A DNA stretch of 64,000 bases from Rapana venosa (Eukaryota; Mollusca; Gastropoda; Neogastropoda; Muricidae). The stretch spans positions 39,664,815 through 39,728,814 of the forward strand of contig CM054134.1 in NCBI GenBank assembly GCA_028751875.1, in the 5' to 3' direction. This document shows, piece by piece, positions 1-10,478 of this stretch. The first letter of the stretch is position 1. Every line of letters starts with the position of its first letter. A program made the position numbers and the translations under genes. Below the pieces are notes generated by a model. It did no database searches. It had not been told where the DNA came from and worked only from the letters and a program-made list of their open reading frames with translations.

Positions 1-1157
1 GCAAAACCAAGTATTTATGATAAAGTTATAAGTGTGCAGTTGCTACAATGTCTAACTAATTGTGATGTAAATACTTCAAGGATTTGAAGGACAGTTTTTA
101 AGAATATTTGCATTGACTTGGCTATGTGAAAAATCTAATTTTTAGAAGGTTTTGGTAGCGATTTTGGACAAAACTCTCTTTTACCTTTTTCCATACTTGG
201 ATAGCAGCAATATGGATTTGATCTTGTTGAATTATATGGGTGAATACTTTCATCATGAGAGTTTTTCAGGATTATAGATATGTAGCAATGGTAGGGTTGA
301 CCCAACCACATTGTTTTTAAGATCGTGTTCATGATACATTATTTGCAATTATTTTTTAATTCATGAGGTTTTTCTGTGTGTGTGTGTGTGTATGTCTGTG
401 TAAGTTGTATGGTGATCCCCAAAGTATGAAAACAGTATTATGGTAGGATCCATCCTATTTGATTGGTCTCATTATCAAATCCCGTTATGGATTATGTCAT
501 TAAATAATCCTATGATGCTTTTTATTTTGCCAGATAACCAAGAAAAAAGTTGTTGCTGCTGCTGCTGTTTTATCCAAAAGCTACAAGACTCAGAAATCCC
601 CAAAACCTTGACCCAGATGCGCCATGACACTCCATCGTTCTGACGTCCACAATACAATATTCTCTTTTTATTCTTGTTCAACTTGTCAGCAGTGTGGATG
701 GAGCAGAGCTCATGACTTTTTACCTACTTGTTTTTAAAACACAAATCTGTTGTTGTGGAAACTGGTTTTTTTCCGAAGACTAAACTTTCGCTTGGTTTTT
801 TTCCCCCCAGTTTCTTTGCTGTAGATTTGGGCTTTTTTGGTGTTTCTGCTATGTGTGTGTAGGAGTCTAGGGCAAGGGAAAGAGACTGTTAGTATGATTA
901 TGTCGCACTGGTGCATCCTTTTTTTAGTATGAAGACATAAGGGTCGGTTTTATTCTGGTTTCTTACAGAAGGCTTGAAATCCACATTAGATTTGTTTTAT
1001 ATACATTTTTAAAAATTTTATTTGTTTCATTTGTATCTCTCGATTTTTATACCATCTTGATTGAACAGTTTTGTCCATCCTGTCTCCTTTATTAACTGTG
1101 AAATTCCATTGTGTACAATACTGTGCCTTGTCTTTGGTCTGTAATGATAAGTGTTCA

Positions 1158-1540
1158 TGTTTGCATGAGTGAGTGTGTGTGTGTGGATGTGTGCATGCAT
1201 ACATGTTTGCATGAGTGTGTGTGTGTGTATGTGTGTGTAAGTGAATGTGTGCACACATGCATGAGTGTGAATGTGTGTGTATGTATATGTAAGTGAATTT
1301 GTGCATACATGCATGAGTGTGTGTGTGTGTGTGAATGTATGCATGTTTGCATGAGTGTTTGTGAATATGTGTACACATGCCTGTTTGCATGAGTGTATGT
1401 GTGTGTGAATGTGTGCACATATGCATGTTTGCATGAAAGTGTGTGTGTGTGTTTTATGTGTGTGTGTGTAAATGTTTAAGTTTGTCCTTGGAAGGAAACA
1501 TTAAAGTGTGTGTGCGTGCATACATGTGTGAATGTGCGCG
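1158..1540. repeat. Cryptic TG-rich minisatellite
   Basis: Irregular TGTG tracts are separated by recurring GTTTGCATGAGTG or ACATGCATGAGTG phrases at about 1159, 1204, 1256, 1306, 1346, 1384 and 1427. The open frames on both strands here are simple-repeat artefacts (Cys/Val-rich one way, His/Thr-rich the other). Confidence 0.8.
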
Positions 1541-1920
1541 CGCACATTGCAGAGTGCAATATCTTGAATGAATGTTGCGATCTCAAATAATGTAAATAAT
1601 GATACAATTTCTAAAGCTTTTATGAAATTGAGAATCATGTTTTATATTTTTCACAACAATTATTATTACACATATATGCCACACCTGTTATCGCCTCTGT
1701 TTCTGTGGCATACAAAGCAGCACGTGGATGGAAATTTTGTCTTTATTGTGGCGGTATGGGCGTTTTATTTTTCGTGATAAATAATGATTACTTTGTTTTA
1801 TCCAACATGGAGTAATGATGAATTATGTGTACAAACTTCTGTTTTATATATTTGAAGAATGAAGTTTTTGATCTTCTTATTAGGAGAGGTAATGTAATGA
1901 ACTTCTGTCTAAAGTTACAG

Positions 1921-1941
1921 GTATGTGTGTGTGTGGGGGGT

Positions 1942-1999
<58 letters not shown>
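1921..1999. repeat. (GT)n microsatellite
   Basis: An almost uninterrupted GT tract with one G-rich interruption near 1936-1943. Confidence 0.9.
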
Positions 2000-2001
<2 letters not shown>

Positions 2002-4109
2002 ACAGAGGAGAAAGAGAAGATAAATAACTGTGCAATATCTGGTGTGCTTCTTACTGTTTCATTTTGTTTGTATTTTTAATTATTCCCTCTTTCTCAATTT
2101 AATGTGTTTTGTTATCTCTTTATTATTGTAAAATCTGAAGTGCTACAAATTTGATTACCTTTTTTTAAAGGTTGTGCTCACACAGAAAAAAATGGCTTGA
2201 GCAGGATTGATGTAGAACTGGTGCTGGGATACTTTTTTTGGAAAACCTAGATCTGTCAGTATGCTTTTGTCTTTTTTGTTCCTCTATAGATCTTAAATTT
2301 CATTGTGTTTGTACTTTCTATTCTCCTTTGCTTAAATGTTTCAGATCTTAAAAGTGCTTTTTAAAAATTGTGGTCAGAATTTTTTTTAAGAAAAGCAGGA
2401 AGTTTAAAAAGAATATATGTATCATCAAGGATTAATTTCAGTATCAGCGTGTTGTTTGTGTTGAGTGAACATTTTCATCTGCAAATATCAACATTGAGGT
2501 TTTAGTATTAGTTTGTTTTTAATTTTATCTAAGTTGTAGATCTAAAATGCTAAAAAAAAATTGCAAAAAAGAATTTCCAAGCTGGTAGTATTTGCATGGC
2601 TCTGTTTCCCCAACTGTGACCATAGATTATTTATTTTGTTGGGTTGAAAAGGTGTTTGGAGGTATCAATTTGTTGTAGTGTAGTGTAGTTAAAGTACCAT
2701 CAAACCCATTCTTAAAAAACTACCATGTCTTCATTGCCCCATTGGAGTTTGCTTGCTGTTTGTGTTTGCTTTGGGGCAGTTGAGTTTTGTTTACTGTGCT
2801 AGCTATTTTCTTCAAGCTTTGTTGTGTAATTCAGGGAGGAAAAGCAAATTAAGATAAAAACAATTTTAAAAGTGAAAGAAAGAAATACAGACAGCAAAGA
2901 CACCAAGATTTGGCAAGAGTCATTGTACACAGAAAGAAATTATGAAAGCTTTCTTGAATTGCCCTTGATGAGTAATAGTCACCTTCAGTAGCCACAACAA
3001 GTCCTTTCACATCTTACTGGGTTTGCAAACATAGTTTTCATGTAATGCCATGCTTACATAGTTAATTCAGGTTTGGTTGTGGATGTCTTTCAACTTGTTT
3101 TCATCCAGCTACAGACTATGTGTGATCCCTTAAACACCACCAAAAAAATGCTGTGTTTTATTCTGCAGAATGTGACAAAGACAATAATATTACGGGATAT
3201 GGCATGACTACTTGGCTCTAAATCAAAATAATGTTGAAGCACGAACAAAAGAAAAAAATCCTCCCCAAGAATTGTAGAGACAGGACATAAATTCTCCTAT
3301 AACAGTAAAAGGGTTTTAGCACACACATAAAAAAGGCAACATCTTTGAAAAGAAAATCTAATCATTGGAGAGTGTGTTGAGTGTCCTGTGTTGGAATGTA
3401 GAGATACTCAGACTGGACATGGCCATCCAAATGTCTACCAACCAGCTCCTTGTTTTAGGTGAAATGCAAAAAAGACTAACCTCCAGATGTTTGCAGTTTC
3501 TCCCACAAAGCAGATGAAGATTCCAGGATAGGGAGCCAAAAGCTTGCCAGGAGCTAAATCTTAAAATTATGCCATTGACTATTTCTGTGCTGAAACTTTT
3601 CATTTTGTGGAGTTGAAACTTGCTTCATTGCAGGCTGGCCACCAATCTTAGAAAAAATCACTGTAAAATATCTGTATTCATTCTAGAGTGAAGTAAAGAT
3701 ATTTTTTTAATTATTATTTTAGCATTAAGACCTTCAAATCTGTAAAGACTGAATTTGTACTTTATAGTTCATATACTAGTCACTTCATGAAGAGATCTGA
3801 ACACAAATAGCCAAGAAAGCTGTTTGCTTCATTTTCACTTGACACTAGAAGAAAACTAGTCATGCAGTTATGAATGGAACATGCGTTGTGCTTGACATGA
3901 ATTTTTAATGGGATCCATATAAACAGATGTAGAAGTGCTTAGTACTTCTGCAAACATTGACACGAGCAGAAAAGAAATAGAGATGTATAACCTATTTATT
4001 GGGTAAAATGTGTGCTGTTCTAGTTATTGTTGTTGTAGTATGTTTTGAATTTGACTTCTTTAAAGATAAGTTCCATACATTAAAGTTGCGACATTTTTTA
4101 TTGAGAATC

Positions 4110-4215
4110 CCTAAGAGTTGTAGTATGGCTACCTTAGACGTGGGGAAAACGGTCCCATACACAAAAATTGCTTCATTGGCAAACCTCAGAGTTCAAGCTG
4201 AGAAACAAACAAAAA
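4110..4215 (+). repeat. Dispersed ~100-bp repeat R4, copy 1
   Basis: The order is a GTAGTATGGCTACCTTA-like start, a purine-rich middle, CATACACAAAAATTGC, then CAAACCTCAGAGTTCAAGCTGAG. The same order recurs at 29915, 32285 (reverse), 33187 and 41590. No terminal repeats, tRNA-like promoter or coding potential are visible, so the class is unknown. Confidence 0.6.
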
Positions 4216-4699
4216 AATTGAGAAAATTGATGATTACATAATGTTAAAAATTTGCTTGCCTGAAATGGACATGATTTTTACACATTTCAACACACACAAA
4301 ATTTAATACACATTTCATTATTGCTTTGATATTGATTTTTAGATTTTTGTGTATGGTTTTAAAGTTGTGTTTCAAGCTTTTAAGAATATTCAACATTCCT
4401 GCTATAACATATTAAAGGAAATTTAACTCCTAGTTGCTTTTCAAATCCTTCCATATAACATGTTTTATAAGAGCACTTTTAGCATGGAGAAAAGATCTGT
4501 GATTAAAGGTAGTGTCATATTTTGTGAGGAGTGGAGATTTTATCTTGTCTGTTTTGTTGAAGGGTATTTGCTCTGTCCTTGCTGTCGCATTTTGTTTTTG
4601 GTCTTTTTCAGTGTCACAGTGAAAGGGCAATGTTGTTGTGCATAAACTGATCAAGTGTTGAATGTCATTGTCACTGGTGTTATTATCATGGTGTGTTGT

Positions 4700-4945
4700 T
4701 GGTTTTACAGTGATGATGATGATGATGATTGTTATTATCATTTCTCAAACTGTATTATCTTAATCATGATTATTATTATCATTATTATTATTATTGGGTT
4801 TTTAAATTCATTATTGTTATTGTTTTTAATATTAATGTTATTATTATTGGTATCAATGTTTTTGTTTATTATCATTATTATTCACTTTGTTGTTATCATC
4901 ATCATCACCATCACCACCGTTGTTGTTGTTGTTGTTATGTTGTTG
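4700..4945. repeat. Trinucleotide-rich low-complexity block
   Basis: Interspersed ATT/TTA, GAT, CAT and TTG triplets form a degenerate trinucleotide tract. The 106-residue open frame through it is made of Ile, Val and Leu from these triplets and is not a gene. A related block lies at 6280-6345. Confidence 0.8.
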
Positions 4946-6461
4946 TATGGCTACACCTATTCATTCATCATTTGACACAGGGCACTACATTGTCATCATC
5001 AATGTAGCATTGAAACATAAACCAAGGAAATTGGTATTTTACATCCCCCACTTTTGATCTGGTTTATTTGGAACAGTTGTATCTAGATTCTGTTTATTGT
5101 GCCTTTGAAAAAAAGAAAAAGCTTTGTAGTTTAGAAAGTTTTAGGACAGTAGAATGTTTCTGTTGTACATTTTTGGTATGGGTTGCGCTGACTTTTATAT
5201 GAGACCAACACTATCAAACATCCACACACAAAGTGATACACATACAGAGTTATGCATATATAACAAACTGATAAACACACATGAATAAATACTTAAGCAT
5301 AGAAAATTAGAAGTATACAGCTCATGCATTCACGAGCCGTACACACCTATACAGTTTGACCACATTGCCGCCGATTCCCTATCTCTCCTAAGAGCCTTTT
5401 TCTGTTAAAAAGCAAGGACATTCTATAGAAAAAAAAATCTCTTACCACATCCTTAACCTTGTGGAAATATGTTTTGTTTAGGTTGGAAGCCTTTTTTAAA
5501 GTGTTTTTGTTTGTTTGTTTGTTGTTGTTGGGGGGTTTTTGGGAGGAGGGTTGTTGTTGTAAACCGAAAATTAAGACCGAAGTCTACTGTTTTCTACATG
5601 GGGGAAGAATGGGAAGGTGACGAGGAAAAGAGGAAATGGGGGTAGGGGATAGAAACTATGTGATGCTTTGATGTAAACACTAGAATCAATAAAAGGAATC
5701 TGTTTGGCCTATGTCTTGTATCCAGTATTTCTCTCTGTGTGGTTTTTCTTTTCTTGTCTTCTCTCAGTTCAAACCGTTTTGACTCTAATGTTTCTTGTCT
5801 TATGGCGTATTACGGTTAATTTACCATTTTTATTGCCGTTATTGTTGTTTATATCCTTGTTGGTGCTATTATATTGTTTTCTTCTGTCTCCATGATTCAT
5901 TTTTACCTGAGTTTTTGCACAAAATTTGTCTCTACTATAGGTGTAATAAGTTGATGTTTTTACTGTGATTCTTTTCATCATTCATGATTTAGGCACTTTT
6001 ATTGTAACTCTTTCTCGCACCAGAAGTCTGTGAATTTACCCATGGACCTTTAGGAAGGGGGCTATGCATGTATTTGTTTATTATTATGATGATGATGTTT
6101 GTATTAAGTTTTTCTTTAGTATGCTATCAAAAAGAAGTAAAGAACAAAACAGAGGTTATGTTAATGACATGGTGCATCCCACGTTTTTTTCAGCTTTAAT
6201 GTAAAATGATACTGAGCCGAATTGGTTTTTTTCTCAACTGTTATCCATGTTTCCAATCATGCGTGATTTTATTGTTATTATGACTATTATTTATATTATT
6301 ATTATTATTATTGTTGTTGTTATTGTTGTTGTTTACAATGCTGTTATTCTTTTATCATTTTAGTTGGTGTACATTTTATTATCACTATTGTTTTTGGTTC
6401 TTTATGATGATGATGAGCGTTATTATTACCATTGCTATTTCACCTACCACAACTACTTCTT

Positions 6462-6842
6462 CTTATTCCTTATAGCTCCTAGCGGAGCATAGGGCCTCAA
6501 CAGCGTCCCTCCACCTTCTCCTGTCTCTGGCAAGGGTCTTGGCCTCTTCCCATGTCAGGCTGGAGTCTCTCAGCTCACTATGCAGGCTTCTCCTCCAGGT
6601 CTGTTTGGGGCGCCCTCTCTTCCTTTTCCCCTACGGGTTCCACTCAAGCGCTTGTCTGGTGATGTTGCAAGGCTCCTTCCGTAGGGTGTGGCCGACCCAA
6701 CGCCACTTTCGCCGCCTTACTTGGACTTCCATAGGCTGTTGGTTCGCCCTCATCCACAGGTCGGTACTTGGCACTCTGTCGAACCATCTGAGATGAAGGA
6801 TCTGCCGGCGACATCCGTTGATGAAGATCTGGATCTTGGAGG
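6462..6842 (-). pseudogene. LINE relic: C-terminal end of a reverse transcriptase polyprotein
   Basis: Read on the minus strand from about 6835, the frame gives a non-LTR retrotransposon C-terminus: IQIFINGC, RWFDRVPSTDLW, RRRKWRWVGHTLRK, ITRQALEWNP, an in-frame amber stop, then GKRKRGRPKQTWRR and a charged tail ending near 6465. Elements of this kind normally read WNPQ at the stop, so one C-to-T change (CAG to TAG) explains it. Only the region downstream of the RT catalytic core remains, as expected for a 5'-truncated insertion. It belongs to a different family from the LINE at 54.0-56.7 kb, whose C-terminal motif is WYGHVTRS. Confidence 0.8.
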
Positions 6843-7107
6843 AGCTACCACAACTACTAACCACTACTATTACTATCATCATTACTGTTGTTGTTATCAT
6901 TATCATTACATGATTACTGTTATTGCCGCGCTCGTCATGGGCTACGGGTATACTTGTAACAGCCAACTTGCCTCCCTATATGGGCATCGAGTATACTCAC
7001 AATGACAAAACTCCATCCAAACCAAATGGTTGTCACTCCATTCCAGGATGAAACATGTTTCCTTGCCAGATCTTCACTGTTCAGCAAGGTGTACTTTGTT
7101 CTTAACT

Positions 7108-7253
7108 TGAGACCAGTTTTACAGAAAAGTCAAGACCATGATTCACAGCAAAGAAACTTCTAAACAAACACAGGCTTCATTGAGACCAGTTTTACAGAGA
7201 AGTCAGACAATGATTCTCAGCAAACCAACTTCTAAAAGAACACAGGCTTCATG
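7108..7253. repeat. Tandem duplication, 73-bp period
   Basis: The phrase GAGACCAGTTTTACAG begins at about 7109 and again at about 7182. Each copy continues through an AGTCA-rich stretch, a CAGCAAA phrase and ACACAGGCTTCAT, with scattered differences. Confidence 0.8.
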
Positions 7254-8059
7254 AGAACAAGGAATGTGAGGAGGATTTAGCCAGTCAGTTGCCATCTTTA
7301 AGCCTAAATCTAGTGAATTATGTGATGAAATGCACGCAGCTGATGAACTGGTAGCTGGTCCCAATATTTGGCAGCTCGTGCATCCGATCCAGTTTCGTGC
7401 TTGCTGTTTCATTTAAGCAGCCTCAGAGAGTAGGCAATGCCTCAGTGAAGGTGTGTAAGTCAGAATAGTGTTAAGTTAACCACAGTCCATCTGATTTCAC
7501 CTGTATACACTTTATTTTTACTTTAAAAATTTCATTTTTCTTGGTTGCAGTTCAGTGTGTACTGTTTTACATGATTATCCTTACAGGCTCAGTATATTGA
7601 CATAATGAATGCAATTTTGTTAAATGTGCGTGTATTACAATATTACTGTTTGTATGTGTGTTACATCCATTACCAACAATAAACTGTAAGAAAGCTAAAA
7701 CAAAACTGTGCTGTTGGGCTGTAGAGTAGGTGGAAGTCAGGGTTTAGAATCACTTGTGGGGGAACTATTTAGAAAAGGTATACTCACATAATGAAGCACC
7801 TTTTGGAGTTCTTTCACCTTGGAAGTTTTCTGTATGTGCAAAACAGTTAGTGCCTTCAGAGTAAACATAGGTTGGGACAACTTTCATCACTGTAAAAATG
7901 CCTTCAAAGACCCGGGCCAAAAGCTTTGTCAGTTGTTATTATGAGTTAAGTGTCAGGGACTGCGTTAAAGTGGGGTTATGCTTTGAAAAGTTATGTTGAG
8001 AATCTCACAATCCATGACAAGCTCTTAGCATAACAATCCATACCTCCCATCAAAGGAAT

Positions 8060-8190
8060 AAAATCCTCCAAAGGTGAGTGTGGCCATGAAATACTTGAAA
8101 AATTCCTTACACACAAACTTCTCATCCAGTGTGTACTTAACAGTCTCACAGTGATTCTCAGGTGTGATGAGTGAGACAAACATACATTCT
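8060..8190 (+). repeat. Dispersed repeat R5, copy 1
   Basis: This shares with 51655-51790 an ACACAAACTTCTC phrase, then CAGTGTGTACTT and CTCACAGTGATTCTCAGGTG. The upstream half is weakly similar to repeat R4, so R4 and R5 may be related. Confidence 0.5.
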
Positions 8191-9335
8191 GGGTGGCCCC
8201 CAAGATGTTATGCTGCAGAATGCCCAACAGCAATAAACAAAATGCCTTCTGCAGATCCGGCAGACAGGTTCTCTATTCTCAAGATAGTGTCTACTCAGGC
8301 AACGAAACCAGTGGCCCATCAGCAATGCAGCTGTCTGGAGAGCAATAGGTTGTGAGTGTAGTCCTCTCTGAAGCAGTGTTTCCCTCCATCCTTAGGGCCA
8401 ATAGGCCTAGTGGTTGTGTAAGTGCTCATCTTTCAAATATGACAGAGGTTCCATGTGTAATATACTTTTTTTTTAAACCACACCAACAAGGCATAGAGAA
8501 GTAAATTTCAGAATATTTAAAAGCAGAATATTTCAAAGTGAGGAACTGTATTAATTTTGTGATGTGCTCTCCCCAAAGAGAGAAGCCCAAATTTCATGCA
8601 AAGAAATCTGCCGTAACTGGTGTCCAATACAATACAGTTCAATACAATGCAATACAAAAAGTACAAAACATTACAAAACATAAAATGCTTTTTGAGAGTC
8701 AAACATCATTGCAATATTGAGTTTGTAAATGGATTCCTCTTACATTATTACAGTTTACAAAATTATGCATTTTACAGTATTTCATTCTGCAGAAAATCAG
8801 ATTACTTTAACATTTGTATAGTTAACTTGAAGACAGTATTCCAGTGTCCATATTTTGATCAAGACTGTTACCTATTTGATCAGGAATATGTTATGCAGAT
8901 TGCAAACTAACAAGTCAGCAATAAACTCAATATCAAAGAAATAAAAGCAAGCCAAAATGACTCTTTGTGTTCGTGTGGTGCTTTTGGGATATGTGAATAT
9001 TGGTATGTTTGTGCGTGGAGGTTAAAAAGTAAGATCATTTATTTGTGGCATTTGCAAAGTGTTAAGATTAATTACACTGATTTCCTTTCTTTTATCTTTC
9101 TTTCTTATTTGTAATGCTTTTGCTCTCTCTCTCTCAGAGCTTTATTTTTTCTCCCATTCTCATACTCACTTCTTTCCTTCTTTTTCTGAGTTCCCTGGCT
9201 TGCATGGCCATAGTAGGTAGAATGTGTAGTGCCTGGTCTTCTCCTGCGTTAGTAGCTGCAGGGGATCTTCTTGCAGGCCTCAACCCACACATTCTGACTT
9301 TAGGGCAGCTCATTAAGAAGTTCATAAGAACCCAA

Positions 9336-9722
9336 GAACCCGCTGCTGTGGCGCAGTTGTTAGTGCCTTGGGTTACCAACTGGAAGGTCATGGGTTCAAA
9401 TCCCATAAGAGTCATTAGGATTTTTTCAGTCTCCAGACGCCTCCACCCAGAGTGAGTGTGCTGTGGGCTCAGTGGGAAGACTGAGACCACGCGGTCGAGC
9501 TTCATCCATTAAACAGATGTGATTTTGAGAGTTGCTCAAATTACCTGACCAACACTGCAGGTGTCTGCATCTCTCAGGGTCGGTCCACACCCGGATATGT
9601 TATGATAGGAAGCGTATTTCACAACTCTGTCAAGTAGTCTGAAAGCATAATTATGTACATCCATAGCAGCAGCATTACATCATCATCATTATTGATCATC
9701 GTGCAATAAAATTTTTAAAAAT
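9336..9722 (+). mobile_element. tRNA-derived SINE (family S1), copy 1
   Basis: The head is tRNA-like, with an A-box-like TGGCGCAGTTGTTAGTGCC near 9349 and a B box GGTTCAAATCC near 9393. The body follows (TTTTGAGAGTTGCTCAAATT, ACTGCAGGTGTCTGCATCTC), ending at a GATCATCGTGCAATAAAA tail. Body and tail are shared with the copy at 49646-50025. The acceptor stem does not pair as in a working tRNA, so this is a retroposon and not a tRNA gene. RNA polymerase III transcription from the A and B boxes is expected for this class. Confidence 0.8.
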
Positions 9723-10309
9723 TGAATGTCTCTGATTCTGTGTGCTGAGGAGCCCTCTCAGAATCTAACAAGGCAGAGTGTTACAATTTTTTCATGAAGG
9801 TTTTGACTGATTTACGTGCCTCCCCAATCCCATTTTAAAAAGAAAGTTCTTCAAGTCAGTTAAGCCTAAACTTTTAATCTATCTAGTCTTTTCTTCGTTC
9901 ATTATTAGCTAGGGGTGCGTGCATTTATAGTTTCTTTCTTTAAAAAGCAATTTTACATGACCATTCACCATTTGTAGCCTACTTGTTGAGGAGGGAGCAG
10001 TTTGTTCTATGGGAGTCCCTCTTTTGGCTCAGTCCAGAACAGAACTAAGACCAGAATTTAACTGAAGCACAAGAACTTCATGCAAATTCAAAGACCTATC
10101 GACTGGGACAATTTGTGTTGTTGTTGATATTGTATTTAGGGCCTACGTCTCTGCGGAGATTTCCGATTAATTATGGACTGGGACACTTGTATGCTTCTGT
10201 CTCCCCGAATCTGATCGTGGGATAAGGCCTCAGTGCGCAAACATTGTGCATCAAAACGGGGAAAGCTTGGTTGTGAGTTCATCTGTCTATGATACTAATA
10301 GAGTGGATA

Positions 10310-10478
10310 GTGGGCTATGTTAAAACCCGTTCCACTTTTCGGAAGAGTAGCCCATTGTGTGCCGGTGGGAACGGATTTACAAAACTACATACACGCGGGG
10401 TCTGGATGGAAAAAAAAAGCACATGAGTGCTTATTCCATTATCCTCGAAATAAAAGAATAAATAAATAAGTTAAAAAA
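10310..10478 (+). mobile_element. SINE family S2, 3' body fragment
   Basis: This contains TTAAAACCCGTTCCACTTTT, CGGAAGAGTAGCCCATTGTG, GCCGGTGGGAACGGAT and a tail ATTCCATTATCCTCGAAATA. The same body appears on the minus strand at 36048-36378 and 32418-32690. No clear tRNA head lies upstream, so the copy is 5'-truncated or joined to another sequence. Confidence 0.65.

Larger units (their letters stand above)
1..6460. other. No gene recognised; repeat-rich non-coding DNA
   Basis: No open reading frame here looks like a protein family; the longest ones are translations of TG/CA or TNA microsatellites. The stretch is T-rich on the plus strand. It holds TG-rich minisatellites (1158-2000), a trinucleotide-rich block (4700-4945), one copy of a ~100-bp dispersed repeat (4110-4215) and an AATAAA at about 5690. 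It could be a long 3' UTR, intron or intergenic DNA; the sequence alone does not decide. Confidence 0.6.
6850..9335. other. No gene recognised; includes a 73-bp tandem duplication
   Basis: No coding family is seen. The stretch contains a tandem duplication at 7108-7253, a repeat resembling the copy at 51655 (about 8060-8190), an AATAC-rich tract (8620-8690) and several AATAAA hexamers (for example near 7680, 8922 and 8938). These could serve polyadenylation, but no plus-strand coding exon is seen upstream. Confidence 0.5.

Noticed and set aside
986..1434. Overlapping His/Thr-rich and Cys/Val-rich open frames up to 146 codons
   Set aside because: They are translations of TG/CA repeats in several frames at once, with no unique sequence.
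9345..9412. Possible tRNA gene
   Set aside because: A and B boxes are present but the arms do not pair as in a tRNA and the head is joined to a SINE body shared with 49646-50025.
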